Shown here one piece after another: positions 21,256 to 31,381 of a DNA stretch of 64,000 bases. The stretch spans positions 161,081,697-161,145,696 of the forward strand of contig NC_073627.1 in the NCBI RefSeq assembly GCF_029407905.1. The letters are read 5' to 3'. The notes beneath the pieces are model-generated. The model made no database searches and was not told the DNA's origin. It saw only the letters and a list, made by a program, of their open reading frames with translations. This stretch comes from Bubalus kerabau. Lineage: Eukaryota > Chordata > Mammalia > Artiodactyla > Bovidae. Position 1 is the first letter of the stretch; the number at the start of each line of letters is the position of its first letter. Both the position numbers and the translations under genes were made by a program.

Positions 21256-21530
21256 TTGGAGAAGGCAATGGCAACCCACTCCAGTACTCTTGCCTGGTAA
21301 ATCCCATGGACGGAGGAGCCTGGTGGGCTGCAGTCCATGGGGTCGCTAAGAGTCCGACACGACTGAGCGACTTCACTCTCACTTTTCACTTTCCTGCATT
21401 GGAGAAGGAAATGGCAACCCACTCCAGTGTTCTTGCCTGGAGAATCCCAGGGATGGGGGAGCCTCATGGGCTGATGTCTATGGGGTCACACAGAGTCGGA
21501 CACGACTGAAGTGACTTAGCAGCAGCAGCA
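21256..21530 (+). mobile_element. Bov-A2 SINE dimer inside BovB
   Basis: Full dimer starting TTGGAGAAGGCAATGGC and ending in AGCAGCAGCA, between two perfect copies of GTACAATGTCA (21245-21255, 21531-21541). Confidence 0.95.
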
Positions 21531-21707
21531 GTACAATGTCACAAACCTCCATCCATAGTTCTTCAGACACTCTATCAGATCTAATCCCTTGAATCTACTT
21601 GTCACTTCCACTGTATAATCATAAGGGATTTTTTTTAGATCATATCTGAATGGTCTAGTGGTTTTCCCTACTTTCTTCACCTCCCCCCCTCCTTGGGAAC
21701 TAAGAAT

Positions 21708-21921
21708 TTTTATTTTTTTATTTTTTTAAATTTTATTTTATTTAACTTTATAATATTGTATTGGTTTTGCCATATATCAAAATAAATCTGCCACAGGTAT
21801 ACATGTGTTCCCCATCCTGAACCCTCCTCCCTCCTCCCTCCCCATACCATCCCTCTGGGTCGTCCCAGTGCACCAGCCCCAAGCATCCAGCATCGTGCAT
21901 CAAACCTGGACTCTTGACTCA
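21708..21921 (-). mobile_element. Ruminant L1 3' UTR inside BovB
   Basis: Antisense 3' end (T-rich tail left, then ATAATATTGTATTGGTTTTG, CCCTCCTCCCTCCTCCCTCC, ACACATGTGTTCCCCATCC-like sequence) matching 63660-63870 closely. It separates two BovB halves and is probably the youngest insertion in this stack. Confidence 0.85.
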
Positions 21922-22241
21922 TTTTAATCTGGCAAGAAAGAGTTCATGATCTGAGCCACAGTCAGCTCCTAGTCTTATTTTTGCTGATTGTGTAGAGCTT
22001 CTCCATCTTTGGCTGCAAAGAATATAATCAATCTGATTTTGGTATTGACCATCTAGGATGTCCATGTGTAGAGCCTTCTCTTGTGTTGTTGAAAGAGGGT
22101 GTTTGCTATGACCAGTGTGTTCTCTTGCAAAACTCTATTAGCCTTTGCCCTGCTTTGTTTGTATTGCAAGGCCAAATTTGCCTGTTACTCCAGGTAGCTC
22201 TTGACTTCCTCCTGTTTTTGCTGTCACACTATAGTTTAAAT

Positions 22242-22432
22242 CAGGGTCCCCAACCTCCAGGATCTAATGCCTGATGATCTGAGGTGAAGCTGATGTAATA
22301 ATAATAGAAATAAAATGCATGATAAATATAATGCACTTGAATCATCCCCAAACCATCGTCCACACTCCCTGTCCATGGAAAAATCATCTTCAATGAAACC
22401 AGTCCCTGTGCCAGAAATGTTGGGGACTGCTG
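22242..22432. mobile_element. hAT-like miniature DNA transposon
   Basis: Ends are inverted repeats: CAGGGTCCCCAACC at 22242-22255 and GTTGGGGACTGCTG at 22419-22432. An imperfect 8-bp duplication flanks it (GTTTAAAT / GCTTAAAC, 6 of 8 matching), the size used by hAT transposases. At 191 bp it has no transposase and must have been mobilised in trans long ago. Confidence 0.7.
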
Positions 22433-22559
22433 GCTTAAACCACTGATGAGTTCCCAAACTGGCACAAAGAGCACTGTATAAACTCTGAAAACTAAATTGG
22501 CCTGTAAACTATAGCCCACAAAAAACAGGTTAAGACTTGCATTGGAAACGAATGAGGTC

Positions 22560-23085
22560 AGCTGCTGCTAAAAGAAAATGCCAACAACATTCTCTGAAGA
22601 ATTTAACAATCTCATAATATTCAAAAAGTTCTGTATACAATTGAAAAGTACTTGATATACAAGTACCTGTAAAATCTTAATAAAAATCACAGATGCTAGA
22701 AAACTCACAGATGCTAACCCTGAGATGACTCAGACACTGGAATTATCAAATAATATAAAGCAGAGATTGTAATCATGCCTCATGAAGTAACGGAAAATGT
22801 TCTTGAATGGGAAGATAGACGTTCTCAAGAAAGAAGTAGGAATTATAAAGAAGGAAATAAATGACAATTTTAGAACTTAAAAATACAATAATGGAATTAA
22901 CAAAAAGCACATGTAGCTCAGTTGCAAAATGGGTATGACAGAGGGAAAAAATCAATTAACCTGAAGACAGAACAATTGAAAATTTCCAATCTGAAACTTT
23001 TTTCCAGATTGGATAATTAACATATATGTCATTGAAGTGCCAGAAAAATAGAAGGGAAAAATCAGTGTAGAAAATATATTTTAAA
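22560..23085 (+). pseudogene. Old L1 (L1M), region before and into ORF1
   Basis: Decayed L1 sequence: AGGAATTATAAAGAAGGAAAT, TAGAACTTAAAAATACAATAATGG, then AACCTGAAGACAGAACAATTG and AATTTCCAATCTGAA, which follows the order of the L1M ORF1 coiled-coil coding region. Interrupted by stops. It continues at 23459, 24166 and 24770. Confidence 0.65.
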
Positions 23086-23103
23086 AAACAATGGCTTAAA
23101 TTT

Positions 23104-23440
23104 ATTTTTAGGGCAACAATGGAGAAACAGACATAGAGAATAGACCTATGGACATAGAAAGAAGATAGGAGGGAGAAGGGGAGATGTTTGGAGAGAGAAA
23201 CATAGAAATTTACAATACCATATGTAAAACAGATAGCCAATGGGAATTTGCTGTATGACTCAGGAAACCCAAACATGGGTGCTGTGACAGGCTGAAGGGT
23301 GGGAAGTGGAGGCAGATGGGACGGAGGGCCGGGAGGGAGGGGACATGTGTGTACCTATGGCTGAATCTCATTGATGTATGACAGAAAACTACAAAATTAT
23401 GTAAAGCAATTTTCCTTCAATTAAAAAAATTTAGACAGAG
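23104..23440 (+). mobile_element. Ruminant L1 3' UTR (older subfamily) with target duplication
   Basis: 5'-truncated L1 end (CCATATGTAAAACAGATAGCC, G-rich GGACGGAGGGCCGGGAGGGA, TTGATGTATGACAGAAAAC) flanked by 18-bp copies AAACAATGGCTTAAATTT at 23086-23103 and 23441-23458. Confidence 0.9.
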
Positions 23441-23458
23441 AAACAATGGCTTAAATTT

Positions 23459-23782
23459 TCCAAAATTTGGTTAGAGATATAATTAAACAGATAAAAAAAT
23501 GTAGTGACATCTAAATAGAATAAATGCAAAGAAAATTACATCTCAATACATCATAATCAAACTACTAAAAAATAAAAATGAGGAAAAAAATCTTAAAATC
23601 AGCCAGAGGAAAGCAACGTATTACATAAAGGGGAAAACCAACTCAAATGACCTTAGATTTCTCACCAGAAACCATGAAGGGTGTGAAACAGTGGGGAAAT
23701 ATCTTGGAATTCCAAAGAGAAAGTTATCAGCCCAGAATTTTTAACCAGTAAAATAGCCTTCAGAAATAAAGGAGAAATAAGG
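23459..23782 (+). pseudogene. Old L1 (L1M), ORF1 C-terminal region
   Basis: Matches the L1 ORF1 order: AAAATCAGCCAGAGGAAAGC, CTCACCAGAAACCATGAAGG, GTTATCAGCCCAGAATTTTTAACC and AATAAAGGAGAAATAAGG. Compare the intact L1 at 59380-59570. Frameshifted. Confidence 0.75.
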
Positions 23783-23974
23783 TCATCTCCCCTGGTGGCT
23801 CAGCTGGTAAAGAATCTGCCTGCAATGTGGGAGACCTGGGTTCAATCCCTGGGTTGGGAAGATCCCCTGGAGAAGGGAAGGGCAACCATTCCAGTATGCT
23901 GCCCTAGAGAATTCCATGGACTATATATCCACGGTTGTCGCAATGAGTCAGACAGGACTGAGCTACTTTCACTT
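23783..23974 (+). mobile_element. Bov-tA SINE, first of a tandem pair
   Basis: Complete copy with B-box GGTTCAATCCC, ending in CTACTTTCACTTTG; the next SINE starts at once. Confidence 0.92.
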
Positions 23975-24165
23975 TGGGCTTCCCCAGTGGCTCAGTGGTA
24001 TAGAATCTACCTGCAGTGCAGAAGCCACAGGAAACGCAGGTTTCATCCCCTGGTCTGGAAGGTCCCCTGGAGGAGGGCATGGTAATCCACTCCAGTATCT
24101 TTGCCTAGAGAAGCCCATGGACAGAGGAGCCTGGTGAGCTACACAACTGAACTGACTTAGAACAC
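23975..24165 (+). mobile_element. Bov-tA SINE, second of a tandem pair
   Basis: Complete head GGCTTCCCCAGTGGCTCAG with a small internal duplication in the tRNA part. The pair together splits the L1M ORF1, with GAAATAAGG before and GAAATAAAG after as a shared short duplication. Confidence 0.88.
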
Positions 24166-24360
24166 AAGATGAAATAAAGAGAATTTGCCTCCAGAAGACG
24201 TTTTCTAAAAGAAAGAAGTTGTGTAGGCAGAAGAATGGTATCAGAAGGAAATTTGGAACTTCAGAAAGAGACACAGAACAGTAAGTAAATAAGATATACA
24301 AAATAAACATATCTTCTTTAGTTCTTTAAAATATATATGACTATGGAAAGCAAAGCCTAT
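24166..24360 (+). pseudogene. Old L1 (L1M), ORF1 end and inter-ORF region
   Basis: Resumes at AATTTGCCTCCAGAAGACG and runs through GCAGAAGAATGGTATCAGAAGG, the L1M sequence just beyond ORF1. Confidence 0.65.
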
Positions 24361-24769
24361 AAAATTGTCTGATGGGGTTTTCAATTGATTTTCCTGATTA
24401 AATGTACGTATCTTCTCTAGAGCACCCCACTCCACCCCAACTTGTCAACCTGCAAGCCTTTCTTAACCCTGGCCAAAGTACAAAATCTGCATATTGATAA
24501 GTGAAATAGGAGCATGTTTAGTGTGGTACTGTACACTTGGTAGGCGGAATGAAAATGAGCTTTAATTGCATTTAAAACCTCAGTGTGTTTCGAATCCCTT
24601 CCCCCAAGAATTGTAGTAGAACTTATCAGTATTTCTGTTAGTAGAACTAATCAATATTAAGAAGCTAGATACTTTTTCATTGTTCCTTCTTACCTAGTCT
24701 TTCTTCTTTATTACTTTCTTGTTTATGTCCTATTCCCTCCCCCTACACTTCCTGTCGTATATAATGCAT
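24361..24769. other. Unassigned insert within the old L1
   Basis: L1M similarity stops near 24360 and returns near 24770. The intervening 0.4 kb is not recognised and shows no terminal repeats that I can support. Confidence 0.4.
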
Positions 24770-25165
24770 ATGACAACTACAAAATAAAGGAGTAGGATAA
24801 AGAGACCTACGTAGCCATAATGATTCTACGTTTCACTTGAAGAGGTTAAAATATTAACTTTAAGTAGAGCTGAAAAATTTGGTGTATATATTGTAATCCC
24901 TGCAGTAGTCACTAACAAAATTTAAATAAAGGCATACAATAAAAATTCACATAGATAAATTAAAATACTCAAACATATTCAAATAATCCACAATAAATCA
25001 GGCAAGAAACAAAAAAAATGAAAAACAGGAAGATGAAGAGAACAATAAAATTATGAGCTAAAATTGAAATGTACCAATAATTACATTTAATAAAATTGGT
25101 ATAAGCACACCAAAAGACAAAGATTTTCAGATTAACAAAGAAGACCAAACTATATGTTAGGGTCA
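24770..25165 (+). pseudogene. Old L1 (L1M), inter-ORF region
   Basis: Contains TTGTAATCCCTGCAGTAGTC and the poly-purine inter-ORF stretch, ending near AATTACATTTAATAAAATTGG and CCAAAAGACAAAGA, which match the first codons of L1 ORF2 (compare 59725-59780). Confidence 0.65.
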
Positions 25166-25169
25166 TTGT

Positions 25170-26560
25170 ATCCTAGGGGAAGGTAAATAGTCAAAAATTT
25201 TATGGAATAATGGGTAAAGAGTGTGAATTAAATTGGTACCTAGAAGTCTAAAGTGTCAACATGATCTGTTAACATGGGGGCATATGGAACCCAGATAATA
25301 AATGAAAAAAAAGGAGAACTGAATCAAAGGATTCACTGGGTACATGGATCCACCTAGTGGTCATTTTCCTTGCCCCAAATGTAGTCAGAATAGACATCCT
25401 TGGTAACGTTACAATACCTACAAAGGATGCTTGGCATGTAGGGTAAAAAGGTGTTTTGGTGTGAATTCTAAGTAGGAAGTTTCTGATGCTGTAAAACTCC
25501 CTTCCAACACAGCAAATCAAAAGTACTACCACATGCCTGGGACTGATGGAAATTCATGCCACTCAACAATCACAGAATGCAGGGTCAATGATTCCAATCA
25601 GTTCTACACCTTCTTCAGTAGCCTGGCCCCTTGTGATAACCAGATGGATTCTAGAAAATGGCATTAGACTACGGCAAACTCAACCAAGGAATAGCCCTAA
25701 TTACAGCCACCATGCCATGTGTGACATCTTACCTTGAGTGTATTAAAACAGCCCCAGGTACACAGAATACAGCTATTGATTCATCAAATGTATTCTTTCC
25801 CATAACTATCAGAATAGGAGATCAGAAATAGTTTGAATTCAGACAACCATAAGGCAACAATATATATTTAGAGTTTAGTCTAACTTCTTGGAAAACACCA
25901 CGTTGAATCACTATCTGTATCAATGAGTACATGCTAGTGAGAGTGAGAAGTGGCTAACATGTCAGAGGCCTTGTTAAGACCCCTGTGCTCCAGAGGATGA
26001 GAGATAAACCCTAAGGACTCAGGGATAGGTCACATTGGTAAAACTGTAGTGGTCACGGGCATTCTAGGGCATTCCATGCCAGGTAAAAGATAAATTATTG
26101 CCTCTCGCACATCCCAGTGCAAAGAAAGAGGTAGAATGACATGTAGGCTTCTTCAGATTCTAAAGGAATCAACAACTGGGAACACTGTATTGATGTGTAC
26201 ATCAAGTAACATGGAGGCTCTGAGTGAGACCCAAATAGGAAAAGCTCTGTAGGGAGACCCGGCTACGATGGAAATAGCTTTGCTACTTGAAACAACCAGG
26301 CATACCCTGTGGCCTTACCAGCTGTGGGAAAAGATGGCATTTGGAGTGTATGACAACCACCAATGGGACATTCACAACACAGAATCACGGAGCAAGGTCA
26401 TACCATCTGCAGAGGCTTTAATAGCTTCTGAAAAACCATTCCCCCATGTGCCTTTGCAGAAATGAACTATCTAACCACGGGGTACCAAGTGCCCACACAG
26501 CCTCAATGGTGCATTATCTGCTCAGTTCTCTCAGATTCCCTAAGTTGTAAAGTCAGGTGG
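25170..26560 (+). pseudogene. ERVL-type retroviral pol relic
   Basis: The stretch 25680-25860 follows the ERVL reverse-transcriptase coding order (ATAGCCCTAATTACAGCCAC, CAGCTATTGATTCATCAAATG), and 26090-26460 follows the connection/RNase H part (AGGTAAAAGATAAATTATTGC, CATACCATCTGCAGAGG). The reading frame is destroyed by stops and indels throughout, so nothing functional can be made. Boundaries and the first 500 bp are inferred. Confidence 0.55.
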
Positions 26561-27620
26561 GTCCTGCAACCATCCTTTTTAAGATAAAAATGCTCTATCA
26601 AGATTCAAGTCGGTTGTTACACAGGTAGCAGAGAGTCGTAGTCCACCACCATTACCTGGGGCCTCTCCCTCTGGCGCTTGCCTGCTGCATCTCAGGAAAC
26701 CATGCAAAGTGGTTTCCCCACAACACCCTCCCCCTGACCCAAAGGCCAGAGTCATGCTGAGACAGCAGCTGTCCTGTGAGCCCCCGCAGAGAGAGAAGCA
26801 CAAGGCTTCCTCCCAGTGTAGGTCAAGGGCAGGCACATCCGCGACCTGGTCACGGCAAAGACCAGCACTGGCTGGGGAGTCCATCACCTTCTAGGCAAGC
26901 CCCAGCATAGCGGTCAATTGCATTACAGGCTTAGCTCTAGCAGGTCAAACGCCGGAGCAGTCCAACAGCACAGCACAGGGTTACGGTATCCTCAGGGCAA
27001 TTTTTCCTCCCAGCAGCTGCAAGGTGTCAGGAATTCTCCCAGGAGGCTGCCTGCTGCCGGAGCCTTCTCCGGAACAGCCTCAGAGCCCCGATCTTTCTTT
27101 TGACTCAGCCCTGATGCCCACACCCTGTGATGGGGTGCTGGCTCCTTCGCCCATGCCCCTCTGTCAGGAAATGTTCCCCTCTTTTGAGTAGCCAAAGTGG
27201 CACCTGAGGACCAGACCCAGGGCCCGGTTGGGGCGTGGAGTGTGGGGCTTCCCAGGAAGACAAACTGGAGCCTTCACATGCGCTCTGTGGCTCAGGGCGG
27301 GTGCAAGGAATGAGCAGGGGCCCCGTTGGATGGGCAGGGAAAGGACGGGCTGTGCTGTGCTAGGTGCCTGGGAAGCTCTGAGAACTGCAGAATCAAGCCT
27401 TAACTGCTGCCTCCGCCAGCTCACTCTTCCCAGAGGAAGCCGCGTCTTGCAGGATCTCAGGAGATATAATGGGGGCTGGGGTAGGCATAGGAGTCCTGAA
27501 TGAGAAACACCTGCGTGCTCTTGGTCCCAACAGCCCCTTTTCCCTGACTCCTTAGAGTCTGGTTCACAGGATCTGATGGAAGAGACGCATAGTGCAAAGG
27601 GGTCTGTGCTTGTGCCCAAG
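26561..27620. other. GC-rich unassigned stretch between ERVL pol and LTR-like end
   Basis: Clearly GC-richer than its neighbours and holding scattered CpG (26850-27440). Frames up to 151 codons (27164-27619, minus) are open partly because of base composition. I recognise neither an exon nor an LTR here. Confidence 0.45.
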
Positions 27621-27894
27621 AATACGGATTTTTACTCACCATTGTTGATTGAATTGATATTGTTACTGACCTGGCATCTAGAATGAAGAGCGCTGGTCCT
27701 CTGGTGGGGAGACAATGAGGGTCAGCTGTGCCTCTGAGACTGGCTGCAGTATCTGAAGTTTGTTCCACTAACTTTCCTCCTCTGTAAAATTCATTTAAGA
27801 AGACAAGTCTGCTAGAATCCATGGAAGTTGCTCACAAATTGTTTATCAATAAATAGATTCAATTTGCACAGAGTGGACCTGGTGGACACTATAA

Positions 27895-28314
27895 TGTGTC
27901 CCCCAGACCTCTCTTCAGTGCAGGACTTATGGCCCCAATTGTTGGGAGTGCTGCTGGCTGAAAGCCTTCAGCCATTAGCTCTTTCAGCAGCCTTGACCTC
28001 AGCTGCACAAGTGACCTGTGCAAGGTTACCTCTCTGCCTTGGATCCACATCCAATGAATGACTGATAAATCTGTATGAAGAACTAACCATCTCGGCCCAA
28101 CTCAGGACAACTCTGAAGGGATATTCGAATTTCAGAGCAACTTTCAGAGTAGGCTGAGGCTGTCAGTGGTCCTAACTCTTTGCTTAACTTTTCTCTTCCC
28201 TCAATCCTATTTCCTATTTCTCCTGTCTACAGAGATTGTCCTCACCCTGGATAAGCATTCAGCAAACTAAATTCAGTCTTATAGTCACGTTCTGGAGAAA
28301 CCCAACCCGTGACA
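27895..28314 (+). mobile_element. ERVL-like LTR end
   Basis: Begins TGTGTCCCCCAGACC, contains GGACAACTCTGAAGGGATATTC and CACCCTGGATAAGC, and ends AACCCGTGACA, an order I associate with old ERVL LTRs. It lies downstream of the pol relic on the same strand, as a 3' LTR would. Confidence 0.45.
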
Positions 28315-29909
28315 AGACTTCACACTCAGTGTGGATTTTTCTCTTTTGCATTTGTTAATTTCTGTCATATTCTTTTAAAATTATTCTTGGGTAATTTCAT
28401 GTCTGTGTCATTTTAAGCTCTAGAACAGAGAAATTTAGCACTGAAGGAAACATTACTGGCCAGCCATCTACCTAGATTTTTTTTCTTTTATACAATAATT
28501 TTTCCCTATAGTGTTCTCAACCTCAACTTATGTTTGGGTATTTCCAATGGTATGCAGAGTGGACAGTCATGCATAGCTCTAATATTTACAAAGTCTCCTA
28601 TGATGAGTAGAAACTGGCTTCCTTGTGTCTTCTATTTGCCTTTGTTTTGTATATTAATCTACTTCCATATGACAGTTTTAATAATGAAAGCACCTAGGAT
28701 GTCCTCTGCTGAATTTTCTTGAGGCTAAATAAAACCATTTTCCTCAACCATTCCCCATATGTTTCAAGATCCTTCACCATCATATTCCACCTCTCTTATA
28801 AACTTGGTAAATTACTCATCCCTTAGCATAGAGAACTCAATTTTTAAAAACTGTTCAGTCATTCCCCTTATGAAAAGCATCTTGTCCACAGTGGGTATTA
28901 AAATGCAAATGAACAATGAAGATTGACTGGAGAGATGATACATCAAGTTATTTAATCCTTTTCAAGTACTAATATATTTTAAAAGTATCCAAACCTTTTG
29001 ATTTAATCTCTTCTTCCTCAAATATAATGGCTTGCTCATAAATGTTATGGTGAGAATTTTAATCCCTTTGTAGGACTAATATAGTTTATTTATGGTATCA
29101 CTACTCTGTGAAATGATTTGACAAATCAGAGGTGATTCAATTTTTCATTCTTTTAGTTAAATCGGGTGACTGATTTTTATTCTGATTGTCATCACTAATG
29201 ACAGTGTGGGATTCAGCATTCTGTGTGTTGTGTCAAGGACAGCAAAAGGGTGAACTAACTGCCAATCTGACTGACATTTTATGCAAATGACATGATCCAG
29301 TATATTCCTTGTACATGGCTCATTGAAAATTGTAACTGCGTTAAAAATTGTATACAAGCCATATTTTACATTGGCAGCATGTGTTTTGTGGAGCAGGTAA
29401 CACACGACAAGAAACAAACATCCTTAAATTGCTAAGGAATTTAGGCTGCTGGCTATTTTAACACACCATTTTTTTTTTTTTTTAGAATGAAAGGGTCCAC
29501 TTCAATGAGAAATTATAATTATTGAATTCTGTTTTTAACTCTGAGTTCCATAGAGGGCTGCAGTCCACATTTTTTGATAACTTAAATGGCAATTTGCTTT
29601 GGAAACTATGATGATATGAGGCTTATGTCATTAGGAAGAAAAGCTCATTAAATTAATTCCCAGTTCATAATTTACTTTAGGAAATTATTAATGTTGAAAA
29701 GATTAGTTGGGAGAAAGATTGATGAGTTAAGTTTTCTCATGGAACACTGAGGTTGTAAAAAAAAAAAAAGGTAACTGATTTATCATTTTTATATTGTGTG
29801 TACTTCCTATCTTAATGAGAAAGTTGACATTTGGTTCACTCAATTTTTATTATTTTATAGTTCCCTAAGAGAATAAGCTTTCTTAGTGTTTCCATCTTTG
29901 CCGAGGAGA
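28315..29909. other. AT-rich intergenic DNA, nothing assigned
   Basis: No repeat or exon recognised. Poly(T) 29469-29484 and poly(A) 29758-29769 are simple tracts. Confidence 0.45.
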
Positions 29910-30130
29910 TGTAAGGCATAGTGAATATCAGCATAGTCTTTAGAGTCGGACAGAAGTTTAAATCCCAGCTCTGTTGCCTATTAGCTATGTGACCTAGGTC
30001 CAGTTGTATTTTTACCTTTATCAGCCAAATTTTACTCATCTGAAAAATGAAAATGGCAGCAATAATCATGTAATAATGTTGCAATCATTAAATAAGATGG
30101 TACACTATGCACTGCAAGTGTTCTCAAATG
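29910..30130 (+). repeat. MIR SINE relic
   Basis: Very clear MIR order: AGAGTCGGACAGAAGTTTAAATC, CCAGCTCTGTTGCCTATTAGC, TATGTGACCTAGG, TTTTACTCATCTGAAAAATG, then ATTAAATAAGATGGTACAC. Confidence 0.85.
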
Positions 30131-30559
30131 GTAGCTACTGTCATTATATTTTGGATGCAGCAAGGTTCAGGAGCTTTGGTGCAATTAATATTCTCTTCAT
30201 ATAAGAGAAAAATGACTCTAACACAGATGTTCATTACAACTTAGAGAATAGTGAAAGAGGAAAAAATGAAGTATTCTGACTCCAAAGGCCATTTTTCCCA
30301 CTTCTAACCTAAAACACAACAGAGTATCTTTCTTAGAGAAGATTTTTAAAACTCTTTAGTGAAAAATGCAGTATATTTTTCTCTGGGACATCAGGGAGAA
30401 AAGCTATTGGTAGATTACACTGTAAATCATAGACATGAAGTAATCTCAAATGAGAAGGAAAGGAAAAGATGTGCTAATTTCTTACTGTGTGCCAAACCCT
30501 GTGATATTTGTTTAAAAATCACTGTTAGCACTATCATACTTCTCATCATTAACCTAATT
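30131..30559. other. AT-rich intergenic DNA, nothing assigned
   Basis: Nothing assignable; a 74-codon frame at 30359-30583 has no domain. Confidence 0.4.
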
Positions 30560-30690
30560 GTAATTACTGCTGCCATTTATTAAGGACCTATTACATAGGA
30601 AGTATTTTATATATACTTTTGAATTAAATCCACACAAAGACCTTATAAGGTATGCATTACTTTGTCTAATTTATTGATAAGAAAAGCAAG
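30560..30690 (+). repeat. MIR SINE relic, left part
   Basis: CTGCCATTTATTAAGGACCT, AAATCCACACAAAGACCTTAT, GGTATGCATTACTTTGTCTAA and GATAAGAAAAGCAAGGC follow MIR. The right part continues at 30872 beyond a Bov-A2. Confidence 0.7.
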
Positions 30691-30871
30691 GCCTAGACAC
30701 AACTGAGTGACTTCACTTTCACTTTTCACTTTCATGCACTGGAGAAGGAAACAGCAACCCACTCCAGTGGTCTTGCCTGGAGAATCCCAGGGACGGGGGA
30801 TCCTGGTGGGCTGCCGTCTATGGGGTCACACAGAGTGGGGCACGACTGAAGCAACTTAGCAGCAGCAGCAG
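30691..30871 (+). mobile_element. Bov-A2 SINE, 5' truncated
   Basis: Second monomer complete (CACTGGAGAAGGAAACAGC to CAGCAGCAGCAG) with about 45 bp of the first. It splits the MIR. Confidence 0.9.
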
Positions 30872-30937
30872 AAAGTTGAAGGAACTTGTCCCAAATCATA
30901 TTGCTGGTGAATGTCAGTGCTAGAATTGGAACCCACT
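30872..30937 (+). repeat. MIR SINE relic, right part
   Basis: GGAACTTGTCCCAAATCATATTG, then GTGCTAGAATTGGAACCCAC, corresponding to the MIR end. Confidence 0.65.
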
Positions 30938-31381
30938 TAAAGCTATGGTTTTTCCAGTAGTCATGCATGGATGTGAGAGTTGGACCATAAAGAAAGCAGA
31001 GCACAGAAGAATTTATGCTTTTGAACTGTGGTGTTGGAGAAGACTCTTGAGAGTTCCCTTGGACTGCAAGCAGATCAAATCAGTCAATCCTAAAGGAAAT
31101 CAGTCCTGAATATTCATTGGAAGGACTGATGCTGAAGCTGAAGCTCCAATACTTTGGCCGCCTGATGTGAAGAACCGACTCATTGGAAAAGACCCTGATG
31201 CTGGGAAAGATTGAAGGCAGGAGAAGGGGACAACAGAGGATGAGACAGTTGGATGGCATCACCAGCTCAATGGACATGAGTTTGAGCCAGTTCCAGGAGT
31301 TGGTGATGGACAGGGAGGCCTGGCATGCTGCAGTCCATGGGGTTGCAAATGTTTGGATATGACTGAGCAAATGAACTGAAC
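30938..31381 (+). pseudogene. BovB LINE 3' end
   Basis: 5'-truncated copy starting at AAAGCTATGGTTTTTCCAG (the [10 protein letters not shown] coding point) and ending GAACTGAACT. Stops interrupt the frame (for example after CESWT, TAAAG). Confidence 0.92.

Larger units (their letters stand above)
19314..22216 (-). pseudogene. BovB LINE, 5' truncated, endonuclease to 3' end
   Basis: Antisense BovB with its 3' tail CAGTTCAGTTCAG at the left and its 5' truncation in the endonuclease (GGCCAAATTTGCCTGTTACTCC). A perfect 12-bp duplication TTTGCTGTCACA flanks it (19302-19313, 22217-22228). Minus-strand pieces include RNQIANICWLIKKAKEF and FIDYTKAFDCVDHNKLWKIL (in 20153-20548), a RT motif A region, and RVLWPARRSKQSILK near 19600. 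Stop codons and frameshifts break the ORF; two later insertions lie inside. Confidence 0.94.

Noticed and set aside
27164..27619. 151-codon minus-strand ORF
   Set aside because: Located in GC-rich DNA next to ERV relics, where stop codons are rarer. No recognisable protein family.
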